A DNA stretch of 64,000 nucleotides. Origin: Crocinitomicaceae bacterium. Lineage in GTDB: Bacteria > Bacteroidota > Bacteroidia > Flavobacteriales_D > Crocinitomicaceae. Each line of letters begins with the position of its first letter. The first letter of the stretch is position 1. A program made the position numbers and the translations under genes. Below, in pieces: positions 26,328 to 34,854 of the stretch. The notes below the pieces were generated by a model. The model worked only from the letters and a program-made list of their open reading frames with translations, was not told the DNA's origin and ran no database searches. Where the stretch lies: contig JACJYW010000009.1 of the NCBI GenBank assembly GCA_020635955.1, positions 62,001-126,000 of the forward strand, in the 5' to 3' direction.

Positions 26328-26425
26328 AGTGTAAAGTTACTAAAAATCAGTCGTTATGCTATGACTTTGATCACATATATGACGTAAACAGATGGAAATT
26401 TGTTAATAGGAGGTTGAAAATTTTA

Positions 26426-26458
26426 TTGAATAATTGATTTGGATGAATGTTATATTTG
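26426..26458 (+). promoter_or_regulatory. promoter of the TnpR-like/methyltransferase/TraB operon
   Basis: TTG (26426-26428), 22 bases, then TATATTTG (26451-26458), matching the Bacteroidota TTG/TAnnTTTG consensus. The box lies inside a longer open frame that begins at 26439, which argues that translation starts at the ATG at 26484, not earlier. Confidence 0.6.
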
Positions 26459-26483
26459 TGCTCACACTAAATCAAGACACAGT

Positions 26484-27041
26484 ATGTCTTCATACAAATT
26501 CAGAGTTCTGATCGATAACGAAGATAATGAGGAAATCTTCAGAGATATTATAATTTCTTCAAATGAGAACTTTGAGGCTTTCTACGAAGCTATTGTTTCT
26601 GCTTTTAATTTTAGCGGACAGGAATTAGCCTCTTTCTATGTCAGTAATGACGAATGGGACAAAGGTCATGAGGTTGCTCTAATGGATATGGAATTAAACG
26701 AAAGTTTAAATGCCCCATCCATCATGAAAGAAACGATCATCAAGGATCTTGTCACTACAAAGGATCAGAAATTCATCATGGTTTATGACTTCTTGAGAAT
26801 GTGGTGTTTCCTGATTGAATTGGTTGAAACCATTAACGAAACTTACGAATACCCTGAAGTTTCGTTATCTGTTGGAAAAGCTCCGGAAGAAGATTCTAAA
26901 GAAATTGATTTCGAAAATTCATTTGACAGTGATCCCCCTATGGATCTTGGAAATGATCTGGATGATATATTCTCAGATAGTCACGAAGAAGACGAAGAAG
27001 ATTTTGAGGATTACGGAGATTTTGACGACTACGACTATTAA
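26484..27041 (+). CDS. IS1096 passenger TnpR / pRiA4b ORF-3-like protein
   Basis: 185 residues from MSSYKFRVLIDNEDNEEIFR. An upstream in-frame extension to 26439 is rejected because a promoter box lies within it. The N-terminal 100 residues show the pattern of the pRiA4b ORF-3 family (FRDIIISSNENFEAFYEAI then GQELASFYVSNDEWDKG), named from mobile-element passengers but widespread as a chromosomal gene in Bacteroidota. The C-terminal 50 residues are strongly acidic (DDIFSDSHEEDEEDFEDYGD). No transposase or terminal repeats are near, so it is a resident gene. Function unknown. Two bases before the methyltransferase gene. Confidence 0.75.
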   Translation: MSSYKFRVLIDNEDNEEIFRDIIISSNENFEAFYEAIVSAFNFSGQELASFYVSNDEWDKGHEVALMDMELNESLNAPSIMKETIIKDLVTTKDQKFIMVYDFLRMWCFLIELVETINETYEYPEVSLSVGKAPEEDSKEIDFENSFDSDPPMDLGNDLDDIFSDSHEEDEEDFEDYGDFDDYDY

Positions 27042-27043
27042 TC

Positions 27044-27745
27044 ATGGGCGATCCTTTAGGGCTATCCATTGAAGAATTTTCCAGGCAAAAAAATAAGCCA
27101 TACATTACCGTGCAGTGCGATATTTGCGAGGATGACATCATTCCTGTAAAATATCTATTCCGAACCTTCGAAGAAATGCCGAACATTGAAAAAATGGCCT
27201 TGCAATTAGTTGAAGGAAAAATCCTTGATATTGGTGCCGGAGCCGGATGTCACGCTCTTTATTTGAAAGACAACGGCTTTGATGTGACTGCTATTGAAAA
27301 GTCCCTTAAAGCAAGCGAGTATCTCCACACAAAAGGAGTCAAAACTATTTGTACTGACATAATGTCTTATTCTGATGAGAAATTTGACACTATCCTCCTT
27401 TTGATGAACGGATTAGGATTGGCCGGATCTATGGATCAGCTACCTCATTTTTTAAGACATCTAAAAAACCTACTTAAAGACGGCGGTAAAATTCTTTGTG
27501 ATTCATCCGACATAAGCTATCTATTTGAAAATGAGGATGGATCAATTTGGATCGACCTGAATTCAACCTATTACGGTGAAGTAAAATACAATATGGTTTA
27601 TGAAGGTGAAGAGTCCGGTTGGTTTGACTGGTTATTTATCGATCAGTCTAAACTAATTGAAATTGCGACTGATTGTGGTTTGAAAGTTGATATCATCCTT
27701 GAAGGAGATAACAATCATTATCTTGCTGAAATAAAATTGAAATAA
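27044..27745 (+). CDS. class I SAM-dependent methyltransferase
   Basis: 233 residues. Rossmann-fold motif I ILDIGAGAGCHALYL (about residue 62), acidic motif II end VTAIEKS, motif III-like ICTDIM and LLLMNGLGLAG, and the motif IV region LKDGGKILCDSSD. Cytoplasmic. The substrate (protein, RNA or small molecule) cannot be told. Second gene of a three-gene run with gaps of two bases and one base on either side. Confidence 0.85.
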   Translation: MGDPLGLSIEEFSRQKNKPYITVQCDICEDDIIPVKYLFRTFEEMPNIEKMALQLVEGKILDIGAGAGCHALYLKDNGFDVTAIEKSLKASEYLHTKGVKTICTDIMSYSDEKFDTILLLMNGLGLAGSMDQLPHFLRHLKNLLKDGGKILCDSSDISYLFENEDGSIWIDLNSTYYGEVKYNMVYEGEESGWFDWLFIDQSKLIEIATDCGLKVDIILEGDNNHYLAEIKLK

Positions 27746-27746
27746 T

Positions 27747-28664
27747 ATGAAAAGACACTTCTCTTTATTATGGGCAACGCTATTTGCATTCATTTCTTGT
27801 TCATCTCAAGCAACTGAACAGGTAATAGAAGAAGACAAAAACACAGACGTAGTTGTTGAAGATGGCAATTCCCTGCTCTGGCGTATTGAAAAAGATGGGT
27901 ATCAAACGGCTTACATGTATGGTACCATGCATATTATTGAGGCGGAGTATTATCATTTCACTGATAAAATGACCGAAAAGATCAAAAACAGTGATGCAAT
28001 TATCATGGAAGTTGGAGGTATGCCAAATCCAATAGAAACACTGAACCTGATGGAACTTGACAGTGGAGATATTCGCAGTATTTTCTCAAATGAAGAGATG
28101 AGAACCATTGTTGAGTTCTTCGATAAAAAATTAGGACAGGATCCAGATAGCTTCTTCAAAATGTATGGTAAAATGAAGCCTTTCTTTATTCTTCAAGCCA
28201 TTTCACAACATTACTTCTCAGATAATACGGAATCATATGATCTGGATATCATGAGCATTGCCGGTCAAAATGAAATTCCTTTGGTTGGATTAGAAACGTT
28301 GGAACAGCAATTGGGATTCTTTGACGCCATTCCTCAAAATAAGATGAATGAAATGATCATTGGTAGTATTGAAGATTTCGAAAAAGAAAAGAAAAGCACT
28401 GCTAAAATGATGAAGATCTATTCTGAACAGAGAGTGGACAAACTAATTCCATTAATGTCAAAGCAATCACCTGAAATGATGGAATACAGTGATATTTTCC
28501 TGTATGACAGAAACAAAGCCTGGATCCCTAAGATCGTGGAAGAAATGAAGACCAGAAAGATATTTATAGCTGTAGGTGCAGCTCACTTACTTGGCGAAGG
28601 TGGCTTGATCGATCTTCTCGAAAAAGAAGGATTTACCCTTACAGCTATCTCTACTGACGCCTAA
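27747..28664 (+). CDS. TraB/GumN family lipoprotein
   Basis: 305 residues with a lipoprotein signal (LFAFISCSSQ). The TraB/GumN fold is marked by SLLWRIEKDG, YGTMHII (the first GxxH motif), MEVGG, and AVGAAHLLGEGGLIDLLEKEG near the C-terminus (the second GxxH motif); these paired His/Glu residues are proposed to form a metalloprotease-like site in related Tiki/TraB proteins. Envelope-located, substrate unknown. Ends over CTAA (28661-28664) interlocked with the convergent usp gene. Confidence 0.85.
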   Translation: MKRHFSLLWATLFAFISCSSQATEQVIEEDKNTDVVVEDGNSLLWRIEKDGYQTAYMYGTMHIIEAEYYHFTDKMTEKIKNSDAIIMEVGGMPNPIETLNLMELDSGDIRSIFSNEEMRTIVEFFDKKLGQDPDSFFKMYGKMKPFFILQAISQHYFSDNTESYDLDIMSIAGQNEIPLVGLETLEQQLGFFDAIPQNKMNEMIIGSIEDFEKEKKSTAKMMKIYSEQRVDKLIPLMSKQSPEMMEYSDIFLYDRNKAWIPKIVEEMKTRKIFIAVGAAHLLGEGGLIDLLEKEGFTLTAISTDA

Positions 28665-29488
28665 GCGTCTTCGTGGATAATAAATAATGGAATCGTGGTA
28701 TGTAAAGCAAGCTTTTTAGCCATGCTCTTATGCCAGATCTTTTCCCACAAGGTATAATGTTTAGTGAGGATTACAATCATATCACTTTCGTTCAAATGTG
28801 CATAATCAAATAGAGCTTCTTCTATGTTTTCTCCTTCTAAAAAGTGATGACTGTATTTATAATCTGAAAATACATTTCCAATAGATATTTCTTGCTTAGA
28901 AGGCACATCTTCAAAACTAATGTTTGGCTTTACGTTCACAATTGATACAGCCGCACCTGTTTTATCAAGGATATATAATAGAGGCCCGAAGAAATGGTCT
29001 CCTTTTAGTTGATGGAAGTCAGTTGCCAAAACGATCTCCTCTATTTTGAATTCTCTGGTTTCTTCAGGAATAACAAGTACGCTACTCTTTACATTATTGA
29101 TAACATTAGAAGCAACAGAACCCAAAACCGCATCTACACCATTTGTTTCTCCTTTGGTCCCCATAATGATCAGATCAATAGCCTCTCTTTGTGAAATACT
29201 TTGAATAAGATCAACGGCTGAACCATATTCTACCTCAACCTCAATTTTCACACCTCCAAACTTATTCTCCAACACCTTTCTTTCATCTTCAAGTTTCTGC
29301 ACCTCACCTTCTTTCATTTGAGCAACATAAACCATGTCTTCAGATGATGTCAAGGGAAAATGATAGCTATGAAAAAGTAGAACTTCAGCTTGTAACTTCT
29401 TGGCAAGTTCCAATCCAAAATTTGTTGCCCTTCTGGCATTGGTTGAATAATCTGTTGGAATTAAGATCTTTTTGATCTGTTTTTTCAT
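28661..29488 (-). CDS. tandem-domain universal stress protein
   Basis: 275 residues, two UspA domains in tandem. Domain 1 keeps the ATP-binding pattern (IIMGTKGETNGVDAVLGSVA, then SSVLVIP); domain 2 (about 150-275) is degenerate, with MIVILTKHYTLWEKIWHKSMA instead of the glycine-rich loop. The divergent neighbour is the cbb3 oxidase operon, and a perfect ATTGAC-N4-GTCAAT palindrome sits about 40 bases upstream of the predicted start site, a position typical of CRP/FNR-type activation. A similar protein is encoded at 41922-42725, also next to the regulator genes. Role in low-oxygen or redox stress is inferred from context. Confidence 0.88.
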   Translation of the reverse strand: MKKQIKKILIPTDYSTNARRATNFGLELAKKLQAEVLLFHSYHFPLTSSEDMVYVAQMKEGEVQKLEDERKVLENKFGGVKIEVEVEYGSAVDLIQSISQREAIDLIIMGTKGETNGVDAVLGSVASNVINNVKSSVLVIPEETREFKIEEIVLATDFHQLKGDHFFGPLLYILDKTGAAVSIVNVKPNISFEDVPSKQEISIGNVFSDYKYSHHFLEGENIEEALFDYAHLNESDMIVILTKHYTLWEKIWHKSMAKKLALHTTIPLFIIHEDA

Positions 29489-29504
29489 AACTAACTGTTT
29501 TTGA

Positions 29505-29512
29505 CAAATTTA
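29505..29512 (-). promoter_or_regulatory. -7 promoter box of the usp gene
   Basis: Minus-strand TAAATTTG matches TAnnTTTG, with the predicted start site at about 29499-29501, 11-13 bases upstream of the ATG. There is no -33 TTG where expected; that place is taken by the palindrome at 29533-29548. Confidence 0.55.
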
Positions 29513-29532
29513 AAATCACTAGATCTAAAAGG

Positions 29533-29548
29533 ATTGACTTTTGTCAAT
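29533..29548. promoter_or_regulatory. CRP/FNR-type operator palindrome between usp and ccoS
   Basis: ATTGAC-TTTT-GTCAAT, perfect 6-bp arms with a 4-base spacer, like the FNR box TTGAT-N4-ATCAA with one change per arm. Its centre (29540.5) is about 40-41 bases upstream of the predicted usp start site and about 105 upstream of the predicted ccoS start site. Likely ligand: a CRP/FNR regulator, perhaps that of 40864-41925. Confidence 0.6.
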
Positions 29549-29577
29549 TCTTACTCTGATAAAGATATCAAATAAGC

Positions 29578-29589
29578 TGATTATTATCA
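29578..29589. promoter_or_regulatory. weak FNR-like site upstream of ccoS
   Basis: TGAT-TATT-ATCA keeps the core of the FNR box but lacks the outer T/A pair. Its centre is about 62 bases upstream of the start site predicted from the TAGCTTTG box at 29635. Arms of only four bases make this tentative. Confidence 0.35.
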
Positions 29590-29634
29590 TATCTTTCGGT
29601 GCTCAATATCACAAAGCAAGGTTTACATAAAAAA

Positions 29635-29642
29635 TAGCTTTG
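29635..29642 (+). promoter_or_regulatory. -7 promoter box of the cco operon
   Basis: TAGCTTTG matches TAnnTTTG, 23 bases before the ccoS ATG. A TTG at -33 is absent, as in promoters that depend on an activator. Confidence 0.5.
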
Positions 29643-29665
29643 TCAGGAGAAAATAAACTAATCTA

Positions 29666-29854
29666 ATGGGGATCATTTTTCTACTTCTAACAATCAGCAT
29701 CTGTCTGGCATTGTTCTTTTTAGTCTCTTTTATTTGGGCGACTAAGAGCGGTCAGTATGATGATACTTATGGGCCAGCCGTAAGAATGTTGTTTGATAAT
29801 GATAATGATGCTTCAGCTATTAATGATTCTAAAAACGAAAAAGAATGCAAGTAG
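29666..29854 (+). CDS. ccoS: cbb3-type oxidase assembly protein CcoS
   Basis: 62 residues: one transmembrane helix (IIFLLLTISICLALFFLVSF) followed by the family motif FIWATKSGQYDDTYGPAVRML. CcoS is needed for insertion of heme and copper into the cbb3 oxidase catalytic subunit. First gene of the cco operon; its last ten bases overlap the ccoNO start. In many proteobacteria ccoS follows ccoI, but here it leads the structural genes. Confidence 0.92.
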   Translation: MGIIFLLLTISICLALFFLVSFIWATKSGQYDDTYGPAVRMLFDNDNDASAINDSKNEKECK

Positions 29855-32085
29855 AAAAATTCAGTTATGACAACAGGATCGTGCGACTATTCCTAGTCGC
29901 TAGTATCATTTACGGGGTCATTGGGATGCTAGTAGGTCTATTTGTGGCACTAGAGTTAATCTGGCCAGAATTAAACCTTACCAGTTGGTTATCATTTGGG
30001 CGTATACGACCATTGCACACCAACGCCGTGATCTTTGCCTTTGTGGGGAATGGGATTTTTGCGGGGGTTTATTATTCACTTCAACGTTTGCTGAAAGCCA
30101 GAATGTTTTCAGATCTGTTGAGCAGAATTAACTTCTGGGGATGGCAGCTCATCATTGTTTCAGCAGTATTAACGCTTCCGCTAGGTTATACTACCGGAAA
30201 AGAATATGCTGAATTAGAATGGCCGATTGACATTGCTATTGCCCTTGTATGGGTGGTATTTGGTGTTAACATGTTTGGTACCATTATCAAAAGAAGAGTT
30301 AAGCACATGTACGTTGCCATTTGGTTCTACATTGCCACTTTTGTAACTGTTGCTGTTCTTCACATTGTGAACTCTGTTGAGATGCCTGTATCATTCCTGA
30401 AATCTTATTCATGGTATGCGGGTGTTCAGGATGCTTTAGTTCAATGGTGGTATGGACACAATGCGGTTGCATTCTTTTTAACCACTCCTTATTTAGGATT
30501 GATGTATTATTTTGTTCCGAAAGCGGCTAACAGACCGGTTTATTCTTATAGACTTTCTATTATCCACTTTTGGGCGTTGATCTTCATCTATATCTGGGCT
30601 GGTCCACATCACTTACTTTATTCATCATTGCCTGATTGGGCTCAATCTTTAGGAGTTGTTTTCTCTATCATGTTGATCTTCCCTTCATGGGGTGGTATGC
30701 TTAACGGATTACTTACCTTAAGAGGTGTTTGGGATAAAGTACGTGATGATGCAGTTCTTAAGTTTATGGTGGTTGCCATTACCTGTTATGGTATGGCCAC
30801 TTTTGAAGGACCAATGTTGTCTCTTAAAAATGTAAACTGGATCTCTCACTTTACTGATTGGACAGTAGCACACGTACATGTTGGTGGTTTAGGATGGAAT
30901 GGTATGCTAACCTTTGGTATGGCTTACTATTTGGTTCCTAAAATGTGGAGAACCAAATTATATTCAAGAACATTGGCTAATGCCCATTTCTGGATTGCAA
31001 CGTTAGGTATCATCCTTTGGGTTATTCCAATGTACTGGGCTGGTTTCATGCAAGGTCAAATGTGGAAAGACTTTAACCCTGATGGAAGCTTAGCTAACCC
31101 TAACTTTGTAGAGACTGTTACTTACATGAAACCATTCTTTATGGTTCGTGCAATGGGAGGAGCTTTATTCATTGCAGGTGCATTGGTAATGGTTTACAAC
31201 CTGATTAAAACTGCAAAAGCAGGAAGTTTCCTTGCAGATGAAGAAGCTGAAGCACCAGCACTTGTTAACTCAAAACAAGGGCATGTTGGTGAGCACTGGC
31301 ATTCATGGATCGAAAGAAGACCTGTTAGATTCCTTATTCTTGCGTTGGTGGCTATCCTTATTGGGGGAATCGTGGAGATCATTCCTACTATGATGGTGAG
31401 TTCAAATGTTACTAAAATTGAATCTGTACAACCATATACTCCACTGGAACTAGAAGGTAGAGATATTTATATCAGAGAAGGATGTTACAACTGTCACTCG
31501 CAATGGGTACGCCCATTTAGGGATGAAGTTGCCAGATATGGTGAATACTCAAAAGGAGGAGAGTATATCTATGACCATCCATTCCAATGGGGATCTAAAC
31601 GTACCGGTCCGGATCTTCACCGTGCAGGTAAAGGAAATAAACTCATGAACAAATCAGAATCATGGCATTATGTACACATGCTGGATCCTCGACTAACATC
31701 TCCTGGATCAATCATGCCAGCTTATCCTTGGTTAACAGATGAGTTAGATATTTCAAAAACAGCTGATAAGATTTCTGTTATGAGAACCCTTGGTGTTCCT
31801 TATCCTGATGGATATGAAGATCAGGCTGTAGCGGATTTAAAAGCTCAGGCTCAGGAAGTTTATGAAGCTATTATCACTCAAAATCCTGACATCAAACAAG
31901 CTAATCCGAATATGGAAATGATCGCATTGATCGCTTATTTGGAGAGACTAGGATCTGATATCCATAAAGGAGTGAAAGTAGATGAAGTAGTTGCTACTCA
32001 AGAAGTAGAAAACGCTGAAGTAATTGAAGTTGAATCGGTAGATACACTGGCCAATCCAGTTGATACCACAAATACTCATGAATAA
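29845..32085 (+). CDS. ccoNO: cbb3-type cytochrome c oxidase, fused subunits I and II (CcoN-CcoO)
   Basis: 746 residues. The N-terminal 480 residues are CcoN, the catalytic heme-copper subunit with 12 or more helices; histidines for hemes and CuB are seen in RPLHTNAVIF, WWYGHNAVAFF, GPHHLLYSS and VAHVHVGGLGWNG. After a linker and one more helix (about 490-510) comes CcoO, a mono-heme cytochrome c with GCYNCHSQWVRPF (about 547) and the distal Met in PGSIMPAYPW. The fusion is usual in Bacteroidota. High-affinity reduction of O2 with proton pumping in the inner membrane. The C-terminal 40 residues are an acidic tail. One-base overlap (TAATG) with ccoQ. Confidence 0.96.
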   Translation: MQVEKFSYDNRIVRLFLVASIIYGVIGMLVGLFVALELIWPELNLTSWLSFGRIRPLHTNAVIFAFVGNGIFAGVYYSLQRLLKARMFSDLLSRINFWGWQLIIVSAVLTLPLGYTTGKEYAELEWPIDIAIALVWVVFGVNMFGTIIKRRVKHMYVAIWFYIATFVTVAVLHIVNSVEMPVSFLKSYSWYAGVQDALVQWWYGHNAVAFFLTTPYLGLMYYFVPKAANRPVYSYRLSIIHFWALIFIYIWAGPHHLLYSSLPDWAQSLGVVFSIMLIFPSWGGMLNGLLTLRGVWDKVRDDAVLKFMVVAITCYGMATFEGPMLSLKNVNWISHFTDWTVAHVHVGGLGWNGMLTFGMAYYLVPKMWRTKLYSRTLANAHFWIATLGIILWVIPMYWAGFMQGQMWKDFNPDGSLANPNFVETVTYMKPFFMVRAMGGALFIAGALVMVYNLIKTAKAGSFLADEEAEAPALVNSKQGHVGEHWHSWIERRPVRFLILALVAILIGGIVEIIPTMMVSSNVTKIESVQPYTPLELEGRDIYIREGCYNCHSQWVRPFRDEVARYGEYSKGGEYIYDHPFQWGSKRTGPDLHRAGKGNKLMNKSESWHYVHMLDPRLTSPGSIMPAYPWLTDELDISKTADKISVMRTLGVPYPDGYEDQAVADLKAQAQEVYEAIITQNPDIKQANPNMEMIALIAYLERLGSDIHKGVKVDEVVATQEVENAEVIEVESVDTLANPVDTTNTHE

Positions 32086-32267
32086 TGTTAAGCTATATAA
32101 AAGGACATCTGACAAGTATTGACGGAATCGAGATCTACCCGATCATTTCGTTCCTGATCTTCTTCACTTTCTTCATTGGATTAACTCTTTATGTAGTAAG
32201 AATGAAGAAATCAAGAGTAGATGAAATAAAGAATATCCCATTAGAAGACGAAAACCAGGCACTATGA
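32085..32267 (+). CDS. ccoQ: CcoQ-like small subunit of cbb3 oxidase
   Basis: 60 residues with one transmembrane helix (IYPIISFLIFFTFFIGLTLY) and a charged tail ending EDENQAL. Position between ccoNO and ccoP, with one-base and four-base overlaps, and the topology identify it as CcoQ/FixQ, which stabilises the complex. Sequence identity with proteobacterial CcoQ is weak, as is normal for this subunit. Confidence 0.8.
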   Translation: MLSYIKGHLTSIDGIEIYPIISFLIFFTFFIGLTLYVVRMKKSRVDEIKNIPLEDENQAL

Positions 32268-33355
32268 AAACGTTAAATAAAATGAAATCATTTATCATAT
32301 TACTGACCAGCTTCTTCATGGGTTCAGTTGCTTTAGCCGGGGAAACACAGGAAGCTGTGGCTCCAGCGGTTGAACGCGCCAGACTTTTATATGAAAAGTT
32401 TGGAATGACATCTACTCAATTGTTCATTGTCATGTTACTGGTAACGATCGTACTGGTGATCGTTGTTGCCGCATTATCTTTTAATGCAAAGCATGTCATT
32501 GAATTTAAAATGAACAAAAAAGGACAGAATACGGTTAAGGCACTATTGCTTTTGGTAGGGTTATTCTCTTCAACCGGAGCAATGGCTGCTGAAGATGCGG
32601 CATCCGCAGTAACTTTTAGCGTACCTTTTCCAGACGAAAGTTTCTACATTTTCCTGGGATTTGATATCATCCTATTATTGATCATTCTTTATTTGACAGG
32701 ATTGATGAATGGAATGTTGTATGAATTCGTTCAACAAAGAAAACGTGTATTCTGGAGAAGAATGAGCAAATCTTTAACAGATGCAACGCCAATTGAGGAT
32801 GAAGGATCAATTCTATTAGACCATGATTATGATGGCATCAAAGAGTTGGACAACAATCTGCCTCCGTGGTGGAAGTATGGATTTTATATCACAATAGTAT
32901 GGGCTTTTGGATATGTTATTTATTATCACATGTTGGGAGGAACACTCCAAACGGAAGAATATGAAATAGCAATGGCTGAGGCAGATGCAGATATTGAAGC
33001 ATACAAAAAGGCACATCCTGAATTAATCACCGTTGACAATGTTGAACTATTGACTGATAAGTCGGCTTTGGCTCAGGGACGAACTATCTTTGAAGAAAAA
33101 TGTCAGGTTTGTCACATGGAAGGTGGTCGTGGTGGTGTAGGCCCAAATCTTACTGATGAGAACTGGATATACGAAGGAGACATCAAAGGGATCTTTGAGT
33201 CCATTTATGGAGGAAGAAGTAATGGTATGCAGCCATGGAACGGAATCTTAAATGGGGCTGAAATTCAGGCGGTTGCATCCTACATCTATCATCTGGAACC
33301 AATATTACCTCCTGAAGGACAAGACCCTAAAGGGGACAATATTTATAAGCGATAA
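32264..33355 (+). CDS. ccoP: cbb3 oxidase cytochrome c subunit CcoP, mono-heme with extended N-terminus
   Basis: 363 residues from the ATG that overlaps the ccoQ stop (ATGA); an ATG at 32282 is an alternative. Hydrophobic segments: a signal-like helix ending VALAGETQEA, a helix near 50-73, a second signal-like segment (ALLLLVGLFSSTGAMAAEDA), a helix near 128-150, and the CcoP anchor helix YGFYITIVWAFGYVIYYHM. Only one heme c site is present (KCQVCHMEGG near residue 281, distal Met in GMQPWNG), whereas proteobacterial CcoP has two. Feeds electrons to CcoNO. A hairpin with a T run follows, perhaps attenuating transcription into ccoG. Confidence 0.93.
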   Translation: MKTLNKMKSFIILLTSFFMGSVALAGETQEAVAPAVERARLLYEKFGMTSTQLFIVMLLVTIVLVIVVAALSFNAKHVIEFKMNKKGQNTVKALLLLVGLFSSTGAMAAEDAASAVTFSVPFPDESFYIFLGFDIILLLIILYLTGLMNGMLYEFVQQRKRVFWRRMSKSLTDATPIEDEGSILLDHDYDGIKELDNNLPPWWKYGFYITIVWAFGYVIYYHMLGGTLQTEEYEIAMAEADADIEAYKKAHPELITVDNVELLTDKSALAQGRTIFEEKCQVCHMEGGRGGVGPNLTDENWIYEGDIKGIFESIYGGRSNGMQPWNGILNGAEIQAVASYIYHLEPILPPEGQDPKGDNIYKR

Positions 33356-33363
33356 AAAGCAGG

Positions 33364-33393
33364 AAAGAGTGTGACATCCATCACACTCTTTTC
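33364..33393 (+). terminator. terminator or attenuator between ccoP and ccoG
   Basis: AAAGAGTGTGA (33364-33374) pairs with TCACACTCTTT (33381-33391) around a six-base loop, and the right arm ends in four T. It would let the oxidase structural genes be transcribed more than ccoG onward. Confidence 0.7.
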
Positions 33394-33440
33394 ATTATGA
33401 ATAGGTACCTTCATTGTGTAAATTATCACTCATTAAAAAA

Positions 33441-34844
33441 ATGGCACAAAACGGACGCTTTGACGAATTCAGGGATTCTATTTCAACAGTAGATGAAAAG
33501 GGAAGACGTGTTTGGGTTTATCCCAAAAAACAGTTGGGTAAATATTTCAATAGAAGAAGTATAGTTGCTTATACCCTCTTGGCCATCTTATTTGCGGGTC
33601 CTTTTCTGAAAATAAATGGCAATCCAATTTTAATGCTGAATGTACTGGAAAGAAAATTTGTCATTTTGGGACAGGTTTTTTGGCCGTCTGATTTCTTCAT
33701 CTTTGCCCTAGGGACGATTGCCTTTATTGTCCTAATTATTGTTTTTACTGTAGTTTTTGGCAGATTGTTTTGTGGATGGGTATGCCCGCAAACCATCTTT
33801 ATGGAAATGATCTTCAGGCGTATTGAATATTTAATTGATGGAGACTGGACCCAACAAAAGAAATTGGATAAAATGCCCTGGAATGGATATAAGATCTATA
33901 AACGTTCGTTAAAGTGGGGAATCTTTTGGATTATTTCGTTCATTATTGCAAATATCTTTTTGGCTTATATCATTGGGATTGACGAATTATCAAAAATTAT
34001 TACCGACTCTCCTGCTAATCATATAGGAAGTTTGGTAGCTATTGTAATATTCACCACCGTTTTCTTTGCCGTTTTCACCTGGTTCAGAGAACAAGTATGT
34101 ACTACAGTTTGTCCGTATGGCAGATTACAGGGCGTTTTACTGGACAAGAATTCAATAGTAGTAGCCTACGATCACAACAGGGGTGAAGACCGGGCAAAAT
34201 TCAAAAAGAATGAGGCAAGAGCAGATGCTGGAAAAGGTGATTGTATTGATTGTGGCCAATGCGTAAATGTATGTCCAACAGGAATTGACATTAGAAACGG
34301 AACACAATTGGAATGCATCAACTGTACACTATGTATAGATGCTTGCGACTACATGATGGATAATGTGGGATTACCTAAAGGATTGATCAGATATACTTCC
34401 GAGAATGAGATCCAAACCAAACAACCCTGGCGATTAACGGCCAGAGCAAAAGCCTATGTTGTGCTAATGATTGCCATTGTGGGAGTATTAGCTGCCTTGA
34501 TCTTTACGAGAAGCGAAATTGATGCTACTATACTGAGGGTGAGAGGAACTACTTATCAAAAAATAGATGAAGACACCTACAGCAACATCTTCAAGGGTTC
34601 ATTTATGAATAAAACGAATGAAGATAAATTGATCACCTTACAAATAACCAGTGGTAATGCGACGGTGGATATTGTTGGCGGAGACTTCATACTACCAAAA
34701 GGTGAAGTGATCAAGAAAGAACTTTTAGTAAAAATGGATCAGGAAAAATTGAAAGGAACTAAAACTCCTTTCACTGTAGGAATCTACTCACAAGGCGAAT
34801 TGTTGCATGAGGAAGAGGCTAATTTTGCTGGTCCTGGATTTTAA
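33441..34844 (+). CDS. ccoG: cytochrome c oxidase accessory protein CcoG
   Basis: 467 residues from MAQNGRFDEFRDSI; an upstream start at 33414 is unlikely. Membrane-bound ferredoxin-type protein: several helices, two Cys pairs in FCGWVCPQ and TTVCPYGR, and two 4Fe-4S clusters (CIDCGQCVNVCPTGID and CINCTLCIDACDYM, about 273-310), then an Ig-like C-terminal domain. CcoG reduces Cu(II) to Cu(I) for cbb3 oxidase copper-site assembly. Followed by ccoH with a ten-base gap. Confidence 0.95.
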   Translation: MAQNGRFDEFRDSISTVDEKGRRVWVYPKKQLGKYFNRRSIVAYTLLAILFAGPFLKINGNPILMLNVLERKFVILGQVFWPSDFFIFALGTIAFIVLIIVFTVVFGRLFCGWVCPQTIFMEMIFRRIEYLIDGDWTQQKKLDKMPWNGYKIYKRSLKWGIFWIISFIIANIFLAYIIGIDELSKIITDSPANHIGSLVAIVIFTTVFFAVFTWFREQVCTTVCPYGRLQGVLLDKNSIVVAYDHNRGEDRAKFKKNEARADAGKGDCIDCGQCVNVCPTGIDIRNGTQLECINCTLCIDACDYMMDNVGLPKGLIRYTSENEIQTKQPWRLTARAKAYVVLMIAIVGVLAALIFTRSEIDATILRVRGTTYQKIDEDTYSNIFKGSFMNKTNEDKLITLQITSGNATVDIVGGDFILPKGEVIKKELLVKMDQEKLKGTKTPFTVGIYSQGELLHEEEANFAGPGF

Positions 34845-34854
34845 AAACAAAACT

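Noticed and set aside
26439..27041. Insertion sequence or transposon
   Set aside because: Only the passenger-like gene name suggests it. There is no transposase, no terminal inverted repeat and no base-composition change.
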